Assembly (NCBI RefSeq): GCF_002812125.1
Contig: NZ_NPDQ01000005.1
Span: forward strand, 301,683-365,682
DNA from: Leptospira brenneri
Lineage (GTDB): Bacteria > Spirochaetota > Leptospiria > Leptospirales > Leptospiraceae
Reading direction: 5' to 3'
Length of the DNA: 64,000 bases
The number at the start of each line of letters is the position of its first letter. Positions within the stretch are counted from its first letter, which is position 1. The notes beneath the pieces are model-generated. The model had not been told where the DNA came from. It saw only the letters and a list, made by a program, of their open reading frames with translations, and did not search any database. Positions 43,341 to 51,376 of the stretch are shown here, in pieces. Both the position numbers and the translations under genes were made by a program.

Positions 43341-44968
43341 CAAAACACCTTTTACGAAATCCACCGTAGCCCAGGACAACAAGAGAAACATACTCTTTAT
43401 GTGATCGGAGTGGAAGGGGATATGGTAGCACAATACAGTCGTCCGGATGCGATCCTTTTAAATCAGATGGCATCAAACGGTTGGATGGTGAATCCATTCT
43501 GTAAAGGTGTCAATATTGATTGTGATACGTATTGGAAGAACCGAACGAACTTTGCATTGATAAGTTTCTTAGAGGATACGAATCTTTATGTGGATATGGT
43601 AAAATTAGAGAAGGCCATCGAGCGATCCCTTGGGTTGTCCTACTTGGATTATTATTCTGGGTAGTGTATCAGACAAAAGAATCTAATTCAGGAGTTGATT
43701 TGGATGATAGAGCTTGCAACGACATATTTGGGATTTCAATTTTACCGAATTTGACGAACTATTTCCAAAAACAGATTCCAAGATATGGAACAGCACTTCT
43801 TGTAGTGGTATTTTCTTTTACGACAACAGCAGGGTGCTTTCCATTGTTACTTGGTGGGGCGGAAGGAGAGACGGGAACCCCGATTTGGATGCTGGGACTT
43901 GGAAATGGAATACCATCAGATACTCAATCTGTCGGCAATGAACCAGGACAAGGCGGTAGTGGAGGCGGGGGAGCTTCTACTGGCAATGCACGAGTGTCTG
44001 GAATGTATTTTTTCCATCCTGATCATTTGGGAAGTATTACTATGATTACCGATGGAAATGGAAATGTTCTTGCTGGTGGGGAGCGAGGTGGTAAATCACA
44101 TATCACGTATAAACCTTACGGAGAGATATTAAGAACAGACTCTTATGGATCGGACATTACAAAATTCAAATATACGGGACAAGAAGAGGATCAAGAAAGT
44201 GGGCTTTACTATTATCAAGCTAGGTATTATGATGCTAGTTTGGGAAGATTTGCTAGTAACGACGGTATGGTGTTTCCTGATAAAGAGCAAGGGATGAACC
44301 GGATGATGTATGTGGAAGGGAATCCGATTGCATGGCGGGATCAAACTGGGAATAGCACAAATTATATGCATATGTTGAATCAAATGGTTCTCCATGCCGT
44401 GTTTGGAGCTGCAAAAATAGCTACACAACAAATGCGAAGTATGGGCCGTGGACTTGATTATGCGGGAAGGAATGCCGGTAGAGGAATTGATGGAGGGGCT
44501 CGTTGGTTGGCTAGCGGAGGAAATTATTCCAGGAATAGAGGAAATGATTTAGATTCTTTATTTCGGATGAAAAATGTTTTTGGAGCACTAGAAAAATCAG
44601 ATTTGAGTAATTGGCTATCTAAACAATATAACGATTTTCGTAAGAAACCATTTTGGAATAGCGATGATAGAAAAAATAGAAAAAATAAAGATCAGTATGA
44701 AAGAGGAGAGATTGTATGTTACGCATTGTTTACCGGGAATTCTTTACAGTTAACAGCATGTCTCCAAGCCAATTTGGCACAGTATCAAAATGAGAATAGC
44801 AGAATAAATTATGTAAATGATTTCGGTAGTTCTTCACCACCTTCTAGCCAGGGAATTATAATTAATATTGCTATCGCTTGTACTTTTCCAAACGACGATG
44901 AACCTGGAAAAGCCACTTTTTGTAAATCGGATCCTAAAAATCCAGAGAATAATAAACCAAAGCCATAG
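43326..44968 (+). pseudogene. Orphan RHS fragment with tip, frameshifted, module 4
   Basis: The frame begins in the repeat (MFGTRQNT), enters the RHS sequence at FYEIHRSPGQQEKHTLYVIG, and is broken by a 2-nt AT duplication near 43594-43597 (TGGATATGG against TGGATGG in the other copies). In the shifted frame the sequence continues intact from GKIREGHRAIPWVVLL through both hydrophobic helices and the core end, to pre-tip GRGLDYAGRNAGRGIDGG and a unique end (ERGEIVCYALFTGNSLQLTA, IACTFPNDDEPGKATFC). The GTG at 43994, equivalent to the start of modules 1 and 2, could still yield the intact tip. As a donor for recombination the frameshift would be harmless. Confidence 0.78.
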
Positions 44969-44986
44969 GATGCAAGCAACCAAAAT

Positions 44987-45766
44987 ATGAATTATAAAAT
45001 TAAACTATTAATCTTTGGATTTCTAATATTTACTTCAACTATTGGAGCAACCGAAATGAGCACGTTATATAGGGAAAGCCATTTTGGTTTTTTCTTTAAT
45101 ATCAGTGGTAATGATGATATTCGGACTTTATCTCCTAGTTCCGAGTTCAGGCAAAAGCCTTGGGAATCCTATGGAAGAGGAACCTCCGTATCGTTTTTTT
45201 ATAATACCTTTGACTATCAAAGTATCATTCTTAAACTGTATTCGAACTCCACTCCTGCAAATTCCGGTTATACTAGTTTTGAAAGATTCGGTCAGTCCTT
45301 TGGAATTTATGAATATAAAAGTAAAACAGTAAGGCCTGATATTGAGTTGGCTTATAAGTTCTATATTTTTAGAAATGGATTCTATCTTTCGCCAGTTGTG
45401 GGTCTGGCATCTCCGCGAAGCGTTGAATATCAGAAATCAACTCCTTTTTTTGTAGATAAAAAAGATGGATTATACACTTTTTCTTATGAATCTAGTTCTA
45501 GACTTTACGGCGGAGTAGATATAGGTTTTACTTGGACGATATTTGAGAATTTCTTGATTAATCTAGGTTATGGGCTGAAATATTCAGATTCTCCTAGAAT
45601 CCGATACAACTCAGAATATACAATAAATGATTCTCTATTACATGGCGATTTTAATATGCTAAACTTGATTTCTACTGCAATTATCACTCGTTCGAATGAT
45701 ACAGAGTATACTTTTGTAAAAAGGGGCTCTAGTTCGCTTTATATAGAAGCTGGTTATGTTTTTTAA
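44987..45766 (+). CDS. Barrel-like outer membrane partner (set A, copy 2)
   Basis: A 259-residue protein with a signal peptide (KLLIFGFLIFTSTIGATE) and amphipathic strands ending SLYIEAGYVF, as in outer-membrane barrels. It is homologous to the barrel behind the full-length RHS gene (32600-33421); see that entry for shared landmarks. It starts 18 nt after the module 4 tip stop. The sequence differs more from its homologue than the RHS cores differ from each other, as expected if partners co-vary with tips. Confidence 0.8.
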   Translation: MNYKIKLLIFGFLIFTSTIGATEMSTLYRESHFGFFFNISGNDDIRTLSPSSEFRQKPWESYGRGTSVSFFYNTFDYQSIILKLYSNSTPANSGYTSFERFGQSFGIYEYKSKTVRPDIELAYKFYIFRNGFYLSPVVGLASPRSVEYQKSTPFFVDKKDGLYTFSYESSSRLYGGVDIGFTWTIFENFLINLGYGLKYSDSPRIRYNSEYTINDSLLHGDFNMLNLISTAIITRSNDTEYTFVKRGSSSLYIEAGYVF

Positions 45767-46730
45767 AAATAGAAAATATTCGATTTTTGTTTGTATGCTC
45801 GTCTTTGTTTTAGTTTTCAGACTATTTGGTGTTGATGTCTATTTGAATCCAGAAGAAGAGAGGAGTTCTCTTATTCATTTAATAGAAGAAAGATATCATT
45901 TAAATGAATCTTATCTGAAGAATAGAGTTAAGAATTATTTGGAATTTAGAAGTAATGATTATTATATTTGGTTTCTTTTTGGTTCTATTTTATCCAATTC
46001 TAACCAAGATGAATTTATTTTGTTTAGTAAACTTGAATCCTCCTTGAGGGCAGAGGGATACAAAAGTCGTGAGTGGCTATATTCCTCTTTAGTTGGTGCA
46101 AAACTAGCATCTGGATTATATGAATTATCAGAACAAAGCTTTTCCAATCTTGAGGAAATTCATAATTCGATTCGAAGGCAATTTAATTTTAGAAAAATCT
46201 ATAATCACACCTTGCCTTTGAATAGCTTTGCGGGTAATTGTCCTGAGAGGGAGGAATGGATTGACATTATGGAAAAAGATGTTAATCCATCTAATTTTTA
46301 TAATGGTACAAAGCCTGTTAGTTACTTACTTTTTTCTCACTTCCCGATGGTATTTATTGGGAAGTGTAGGCTACATTCCGATAGTATATTAAATGCAATT
46401 TTGAAAACAAAAAGTGATCGGGAAGAAAATGAATATTCGAAAGCCCTTGTATCACTTTTTAATGCAGATCGTCTATTCTTCACCTATGGAGACCCGGAAT
46501 ATAATCTTAGGGAGTATCGGAGAATAAAGTCGAGTTTAAGTGACGAAAATTTCCCACGTTGGTTTATCGAAAATTTAAATTTCCGAATAGGTTTTCTGTG
46601 TATCAATCAGGAAAGAAATTGTAGTGAATATGAACGAGGATTAAGAAATGATCCAAATTTATTTGCTCGAAAAGATTCGATTTTGTATAATTATATTCTA
46701 CTAGGTTATAAAAAATTTGTCCAGAGATAG
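45756..46730 (+). CDS. Exported helical partner (set A, copy 2)
   Basis: A 324-residue protein with an N-terminal signal or anchor (YSIFVCMLVFVLVFRLFGVD) and a helical body with conserved Cys residues. It is homologous to 33422-34342: CPEREEWIDIMEKD, TKPVSYLLFSHFPMVFIGKC and FPRWFIENLNFRIGFLC all have counterparts there. Its ATG overlaps the barrel gene by 11 nt. The same two-gene set thus follows both the expressed tip and the module 4 tip, whose shared tip residues (FF.S, QKSDLSNWLSKQYND) are also alike. Confidence 0.8.
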   Translation: MFFKNRKYSIFVCMLVFVLVFRLFGVDVYLNPEEERSSLIHLIEERYHLNESYLKNRVKNYLEFRSNDYYIWFLFGSILSNSNQDEFILFSKLESSLRAEGYKSREWLYSSLVGAKLASGLYELSEQSFSNLEEIHNSIRRQFNFRKIYNHTLPLNSFAGNCPEREEWIDIMEKDVNPSNFYNGTKPVSYLLFSHFPMVFIGKCRLHSDSILNAILKTKSDREENEYSKALVSLFNADRLFFTYGDPEYNLREYRRIKSSLSDENFPRWFIENLNFRIGFLCINQERNCSEYERGLRNDPNLFARKDSILYNYILLGYKKFVQR

Positions 46731-46737
46731 GATACAT

Positions 46738-46830
46738 CTTACACAATCAAATTCACTAATTTAGATTATTGATTTTTTATATATTTGCCTTAGACTCCAT
46801 TTCATTGGCAGTTTCATAACGTCCTGTCAG
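46738..46830 (-). mobile_element. IS-end-like repeat (copy 4) with degraded coding relic
   Basis: CTTACACAATC at 46738 and TTAGATTATT at 46761, once more 23 nt apart. On the minus strand the stop is preceded by AAAAAATCAATAATC, as in the identifiable relic at copy 3, then by sequence in which CCAATGAAATGGAGT recalls the FIDG region of copy 3 but with indels. I read it as a more decayed end of the same insertion sequence. Confidence 0.5.
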
Positions 46831-46874
46831 TGATTAGGACATACTTTTGAAAAAGGTTCGATGAAGCTTTTCGC

Positions 46875-47006
46875 ATATACAGTAGAACTTCTTTGGACAC
46901 AATTACAAACCGAACTAACCGAAGAAAAGAGCTTTCATGTTTAGTCTTAAGGAGTTCACCTGGCGAAGAATTTGATTCTAAATTATCAAAAGATATGAGT
47001 CTTTAC
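46875..47006 (+). pseudogene. Possible second decayed RHS relic
   Basis: ATACAGTAG, then GACACAATTACAAACCGAACTAAC and, after an insertion, AAGATATGAGTCTTTA resemble in order the RHS stretches encoding QYSR, DTYWKNRTN and EDTNLY. Only short blocks match and large parts are missing, so this is weaker than the relic at 42289. Confidence 0.4.
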
Positions 47007-47008
47007 TT

Positions 47009-47020
47009 CCCCCCCCCCCC
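47009..47020 (+). repeat. Homopolymeric C tract (12 C)
   Basis: Twelve consecutive C directly abut the GCGAG of the last 139-nt element. The other copies have 3-5 C in this place, sometimes with T. Such tracts slip readily, but here no gene spans it, so a phase-variation role is not supported. Confidence 0.7.
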
Positions 47021-47159
47021 GCGAGAAGGATACGGCGGGCTTGGTCCGAAGGACGGGAGCGAATGCGCACCCCGAAGTAGCCTGTTCCCGACGGACAGGG
47101 AAAAACTAGTCGCCAAACGGTTGATCATTGATCAGATTGGTTTCATGTTCGGGACTTGC
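47021..47159 (+). repeat. 139-nt GC-rich element, copy 5
   Basis: GCGAG at 47021-47025 to CTTGC at 47155-47159, exactly 139 nt, with more substitutions than the other copies (TTCCCGACGGACAGG, CTAGTCGCC). The stem TCCCG...GACA with TGTTCGGGA is kept by a wobble pair. It is followed by CCGGATGATTAGG and no RHS sequence, so the module has lost or never had an RHS part. Confidence 0.83.
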
Positions 47160-47217
47160 CCGGATGATTAGGTGAGATAATAGTAGGTGAATCGTTTTGA
47201 TATTTGGAGAAGGAACG

Positions 47218-47460
47218 TTGAAGTCGCGTCAGATAATTAAGGTTTCAATTTTTTCCTTTTTGCTTGAAATGTTTTCTTTAGTTCATTGCAATCGTTTGAA
47301 TCCGACCGAACAGTCTCCACGGAAAAGAGGAGAATCTTTTATTAATTGTTATCTACTGAGCCAAACCGATTTTCCCACTAAATCGAAAGAAACTATATTT
47401 CAAGAATGTTTGGTTTGTTATGCTAGAGTTTGTAATTTCCCCAGCTTATCATCTTATTAG
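47218..47460 (+). CDS. Small Cys-containing lipoprotein, orphan partner
   Basis: About 80 residues from TTG 47218, chosen because GGAGAAGGAACG precedes it; the frame extends upstream without a better start. VSIFSFLLEMFSLVHC is a lipoprotein signal. The mature part has Cys at INCYLL, FQECLVC and RVCNF. It follows the fifth 139-nt element directly, as partner genes follow tips elsewhere, so I infer an orphan partner gene. It is the last gene of the island before the sulfatase locus. Confidence 0.62.
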   Translation: MKSRQIIKVSIFSFLLEMFSLVHCNRLNPTEQSPRKRGESFINCYLLSQTDFPTKSKETIFQECLVCYARVCNFPSLSSY

Positions 47461-47618
47461 ATTCCTACTCATAAATCCTGCTTAATTCATTGTTCGAATT
47501 TTCATTGGACTGGATGGATTGATTCTTTTTTCGTTTTTCTAAAAATTCAAGTCTTACTAAACTCTTGGCGATTACGGCATTCGAAGATTAAGTCCATTCC
47601 AAGGGCTTTATTTTTCTG

Positions 47619-49280
47619 ATGAAACTTTTTAAGATAATTTTCTCTGCTTTTTTTGTTCTTTTGCTACTTGCGGGTATCCTGTATTACAATCGTTTGCTTT
47701 TGTTACGTTATTCGCTTGGTTGGATCACCGACATTCGTCATCCTAGAGAACCAAACCATCCAGTCCCTTGGTTGTCTGGGCCTTTGGAGCCAAACGGAAA
47801 ATTAAAGAATCGTCCTCCGAATATCATCGTGATTATGGCAGACGATTTGGGATTTAATGATGTTACAACGTATGGCGGTGGTTATGCGGATCTTGGTGTT
47901 CCCACTCCTCATATTGACTCCATTGCAAAGGCGGGAGTGCGTTTTGATTCTGGTTATTCTGGAAGTGCTGTGTGTACTGTCTCACGTGCGGCACTTTTAA
48001 CTGGGAGATATCCGTCTCGGTTTGGAGTGGAATACACTCCAACACCTGGAGCCTTGGCTCGAGTGGGTGCTGATTTATATGCAGATCCCAACCGATTGTA
48101 TCCAGTGATCATCGATAAAGAAAAGGCAGAGAAATCTAAAAGTTTTAATGAACTGGGAATGCCAACTTCGGAAATTACAATTGCTGAAGTTTTGAAGGAA
48201 AGGGGATACCATTCCGTTCATATAGGCAAATGGCATTTGGGAAGTACGGAAGAAATGCGACCCAACAAACAAGGGTTCGATGAAACTCTTTTTATGGAAA
48301 GTGGATTGTATTTACCCGTTGATGATCCTAATGTTTATAATTCAAAACAAGATTTTGATCCGATTGACCAGTTTTTATGGCCGAATATGCGGTTTGGTGT
48401 GAGTTATAACGGTGGTAAGTGGTTTGAACCGAGCCGGTACTTAACAGATTATTTTACAGATGAAGCTGTCAAAGTCATTGAAACAAATAAAAATCGTCCT
48501 TTCTTTTTATTTTTAGCACACTGGGCAGTACACACTCCCTTACAAGCAAGTAAGGAAGATTACGATGCACTCTCTCATATCAAAGATCATCGAAAACGAG
48601 TGTATTTGAGTATGATTCGTTCTCTGGATCGGAGTGTAGGAAGAATATTATCTTCACTCAAGGAAGAAGGTCTAGAGGAAAATACCATCGTGATTTTTAC
48701 CAGTGATAATGGGGCTCCTAATTACATTGGTTTGCCGGATGTGAATCGTCCGTTTCGTGGGTGGAAGTTAACTTTATTCCAAGGAGGAATTCGTGTTCCT
48801 TATATGGCTAAGTGGCCAGGCCATATCAAACCAGGTACTAAGTATCAAAATGCCATAACTAATATTGATATCCTACCTACAGTGGTGAGTGCTGCTGGTG
48901 CGAAGTTACCAGAGGATAGACAAATTGATGGGGTCAATCTGTTGCCTTATTTAAAAGGACAAGGGATTCAAAAGTCTCGTCCTCTTTTTTGGAGTGATGG
49001 ATACTACCAAACGGTGCAGTCGGATGGATGGAAATTAATTCAAACAGAACGACCTAAAAAGAAATGGTTGTTTCATCTAGATTCTGATCCTTTGGAAAAG
49101 AAAAATGTAATTTCATCCTTCCCAAATAAACTGACCGAGTTAGAAAATTTATTAGTAAATTATAATAAACAAATGCCAAAAGCACTTTGGCCTTCATTCA
49201 TTGAGTTTCCTGTGTCGATTGATAAAACCTTGGATCAGAAGCAGGAGACAGACGATGAATATACTTATTGGGTGAACTAA
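47619..49280 (+). CDS. Type I sulfatase with unusual CTVSR active-site motif
   Basis: A 553-residue sulfatase with an N-terminal signal anchor (FFVLLLLAGILYYNRLLLL). It has the metal-binding MADDLG (residues 73-78), the active-site segment SAVCTVSRAALLTGR with Cys119, and later FTSDNGAP with further metal ligands. Such enzymes hydrolyse sulfate esters after the Cys is oxidised to formylglycine. The usual consensus is C-x-P/A-x-R; here position 3 is Val, which is uncommon. The next gene encodes the formylglycine-generating enzyme, one base away, supporting that this Cys is modified. Product location is periplasmic or surface; the natural substrate is unknown. Confidence 0.92.
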   Translation: MKLFKIIFSAFFVLLLLAGILYYNRLLLLRYSLGWITDIRHPREPNHPVPWLSGPLEPNGKLKNRPPNIIVIMADDLGFNDVTTYGGGYADLGVPTPHIDSIAKAGVRFDSGYSGSAVCTVSRAALLTGRYPSRFGVEYTPTPGALARVGADLYADPNRLYPVIIDKEKAEKSKSFNELGMPTSEITIAEVLKERGYHSVHIGKWHLGSTEEMRPNKQGFDETLFMESGLYLPVDDPNVYNSKQDFDPIDQFLWPNMRFGVSYNGGKWFEPSRYLTDYFTDEAVKVIETNKNRPFFLFLAHWAVHTPLQASKEDYDALSHIKDHRKRVYLSMIRSLDRSVGRILSSLKEEGLEENTIVIFTSDNGAPNYIGLPDVNRPFRGWKLTLFQGGIRVPYMAKWPGHIKPGTKYQNAITNIDILPTVVSAAGAKLPEDRQIDGVNLLPYLKGQGIQKSRPLFWSDGYYQTVQSDGWKLIQTERPKKKWLFHLDSDPLEKKNVISSFPNKLTELENLLVNYNKQMPKALWPSFIEFPVSIDKTLDQKQETDDEYTYWVN

Positions 49281-49281
49281 T

Positions 49282-50274
49282 TTGTTTTTACACAAAAGAA
49301 AGTTAATATTCTTTTTTCTTTGTATTGGTTTTTATCAGTGTAATTTAGTTTCCAATATTTTTGAAACCAAAAGAAATGTTTGTCATTATTTAAAATCCAA
49401 TCAGGATACCAAATATTCTGGTATGGTTTTTATTCCTTCTGGGAAGTTTAGGAAAGGAGATTCTGTTTATCCAGAAGAATCGCCTGTATACGAGACTTCT
49501 GTATCTAGTTTTTGGATGGATGAAACTGAAGTGACGAATGATCAATTTTCAGAATTTGTTTCGAAAACTGGATATATTACAGAAGCCGAAACCAAACTAA
49601 GTACAAAAGGTAAAGGCGAGACCACCCTGGACTCCGATTTATTTACACCAGGCGCTGTGGTGTTTCATCAACCTACAAACCAAAGAGAAAAGAGTTCTCC
49701 ACTGGAATGGTGGAATTACATCCCTGGGGCAAATTGGCGTCATCCAGAAGGTCCAGGATCTTCGATCGAAGGAAAAGGTTCTTACCCAGTAGTTGCGATC
49801 ACATATCGGGATGCAGGCTTATATGCAGAGTGGAAAGGGCATTCACTTCCCACTGAGGTGGAATGGGAATGGGCGGCTCGCGGTGGAGGATTCGAAAAAT
49901 CATCTAACGAAAACATCTCCATAAAAGAGGCCAATACATGGCAGGGTGAGTTTCCTTTTTTGGATGAAGGAAAAGATGGGTTTATTGGAATATCACCTGT
50001 TGGATGTTATGCGAAAAATGGATTTGGCCTTTATGATATGATTGGTAATGTTTGGGAATTTACTTCCGACTCTTGGATTCCAAATCAGAAACTTGATAAA
50101 ACAAAATACCATACAATCAAGGGTGGTTCCTTTCTTTGTGCACCAAACTACTGCAAAAGATATAGGGCAGCCGCAAAACAACCGCAAGAAGATCAGTTAG
50201 CCTCTAGCCATATTGGTTTTAGGACCATCTTACGGATGAATTCATATAAAATGAAAATTAAGGAAAATTTATGA
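49282..50274 (+). CDS. Exported formylglycine-generating enzyme (sulfatase-modifying factor)
   Basis: A 330-residue FGE/SUMF1-family protein starting at a TTG one base after the sulfatase stop. It opens with a lipoprotein-like signal (LIFFFLCIGFYQC, Cys20). The core has MVFIPSGKFRKGD, FWMDETEVTNDQFSEFV, SLPTEVEWEWAARGG, IGNVWEFTSD and SFLCAPNYCKRYR with Cys286 and Cys291, the copper-binding redox pair that distinguishes true FGE from look-alikes. It should oxidise the sulfatase's Cys119 to formylglycine. Export of FGE is unusual among bacteria. It overlaps the next gene by four bases (ATGA). Confidence 0.9.
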   Translation: MFLHKRKLIFFFLCIGFYQCNLVSNIFETKRNVCHYLKSNQDTKYSGMVFIPSGKFRKGDSVYPEESPVYETSVSSFWMDETEVTNDQFSEFVSKTGYITEAETKLSTKGKGETTLDSDLFTPGAVVFHQPTNQREKSSPLEWWNYIPGANWRHPEGPGSSIEGKGSYPVVAITYRDAGLYAEWKGHSLPTEVEWEWAARGGGFEKSSNENISIKEANTWQGEFPFLDEGKDGFIGISPVGCYAKNGFGLYDMIGNVWEFTSDSWIPNQKLDKTKYHTIKGGSFLCAPNYCKRYRAAAKQPQEDQLASSHIGFRTILRMNSYKMKIKENL

Positions 50275-51317
50275 AAAAAAATCCAATCAAACTTTCAAAA
50301 CTCTGTATTTTGTTTGTTTTGTTACTTTGTCTCTCTTGTTCTTGGGATCAAATCGTACGCGGTCGAGTCATTGAAAGTATCAATGCGAAAGCAGATGTCG
50401 CTCGTGATCTTTTGGATCCAAATAAAATTACGATCATTCTTACGGGAACAGGATCTCCTATTCCTTCCGATAGAATTCAAAACTCCACAGCCATTTTTGT
50501 GAATGGACAGTTTTTGGTTTTTGATTGTGGGGATGGGGTAGCCTTCGCAATGGAAAAACTTCATTTGCCTGTCACTGATATTAATGGTATATTTATCACT
50601 CACTTTCATTCAGATCATTTTGCTGATTTGGGAGAAGTGATTGATCGAAGTTGGTTACTCGGTAGAAAACAAACTCTAAATGTGTACGGACCTAAAGGAA
50701 CCAGTGAACTAGTAAATGGTTTTTTAAAAAGTTATGGGCAAGAGTATTTTTATCGAACCAAACATCATGGAGAAGCGGTCGTACCTTCTCAATGGAAGGG
50801 AGCAAAACCAAATGAATTTTTACCAAACGCAGATGGTTCTTCTAAGATTGTTTATGAAAAAGATGGAGTCATCGTTCGGTCTTTTTTTGTGAATCATGTC
50901 CCGGTGGAACCGGCCGTTGGATATCGAATCGAATACAAGGGAAAGTCGATTGTGATTTCGGGTGACACAGCGGATTCAGAGTTTTTAAAGAAACAATCAT
51001 CGGGAGCAGATTATCTAATTTCAGAAGTGATGAGTAAATCAATCGTTGCAAAAATTGGAGAATCTTATCAATCTCTGGGAAGTCCACGTTTTACTAAAAT
51101 TATGAAAGACATTCAGTTGTATCATATTGATGCAGAAGAATTGGGCAGACTGGCAGAAGCTGCAAAGGTAAATACTTTAGTTTTGACTCATATGATTCCT
51201 GTTTCTAGGAACTTTATTCAGACAAAGTCTTTGTACAAGGATCCCATTCGAAAATCATTCCAAGGAAATTTGATCATCGGTGAAGATGGTAAAAGAATCG
51301 AAATTCCTTTACCATAA
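50271..51317 (+). CDS. Exported metallo-beta-lactamase-fold hydrolase (RNase Z/AtsA-like)
   Basis: A 348-residue protein with a lipobox-like signal (LFVLLLCLSC, Cys23). The metallo-beta-lactamase motif HFHSDHFADL is at residues 111-120, preceded by GTGSPIPSDR and FDCGDGVAFAM; later SGDTADSE and VLTHMIP supply metal ligands. This fold with GTGSP start is shared by RNase Z and by the zinc-type arylsulfatase AtsA; export and location directly after a sulfatase and FGE favour an ester hydrolase role over tRNA processing. Substrate is inferred only. Confidence 0.83.
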   Translation: MKKNPIKLSKLCILFVLLLCLSCSWDQIVRGRVIESINAKADVARDLLDPNKITIILTGTGSPIPSDRIQNSTAIFVNGQFLVFDCGDGVAFAMEKLHLPVTDINGIFITHFHSDHFADLGEVIDRSWLLGRKQTLNVYGPKGTSELVNGFLKSYGQEYFYRTKHHGEAVVPSQWKGAKPNEFLPNADGSSKIVYEKDGVIVRSFFVNHVPVEPAVGYRIEYKGKSIVISGDTADSEFLKKQSSGADYLISEVMSKSIVAKIGESYQSLGSPRFTKIMKDIQLYHIDAEELGRLAEAAKVNTLVLTHMIPVSRNFIQTKSLYKDPIRKSFQGNLIIGEDGKRIEIPLP

Positions 51318-51339
51318 GAAGTTATATTCTGCAATCAAT

Positions 51340-51376
51340 ACCAACATTCATTTAAAATAAATAAGTGAATGTTGGT
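51340..51376. terminator. Hairpin between convergent hydrolase and outer membrane protein genes
   Basis: ACCAACATTCA at 51340-51350 pairs perfectly with TGAATGTTGGT at 51366-51376 across a 15-nt A/T-rich loop. The stop codon of the minus-strand gene is in the loop. It lies 23 nt after the stop of the plus-strand hydrolase, so it may terminate both transcripts; a T tract is lacking. Confidence 0.55.

Noticed and set aside
34511..47159. The 139-nt elements as integron attC sites
   Set aside because: They are repeated, structured and next to gene modules, but I find no GTTRRRY/RYYYAAC core pair at their ends, no integrase gene in the window, and the modules are far larger than usual cassettes.
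34511..47159. Regular repeats as a CRISPR array
   Set aside because: Only five copies, each kilobases apart, with genes between them; no short regular spacers and no cas genes.
46893..47171. A protein-coding frame through the fifth 139-nt element (reads PREGYGGLGPKDGSE)
   Set aside because: The same peptide appears in any copy where the element happens to be open. It reflects the repeat's composition, and the frame lacks a ribosome-binding site and is not kept across copies.
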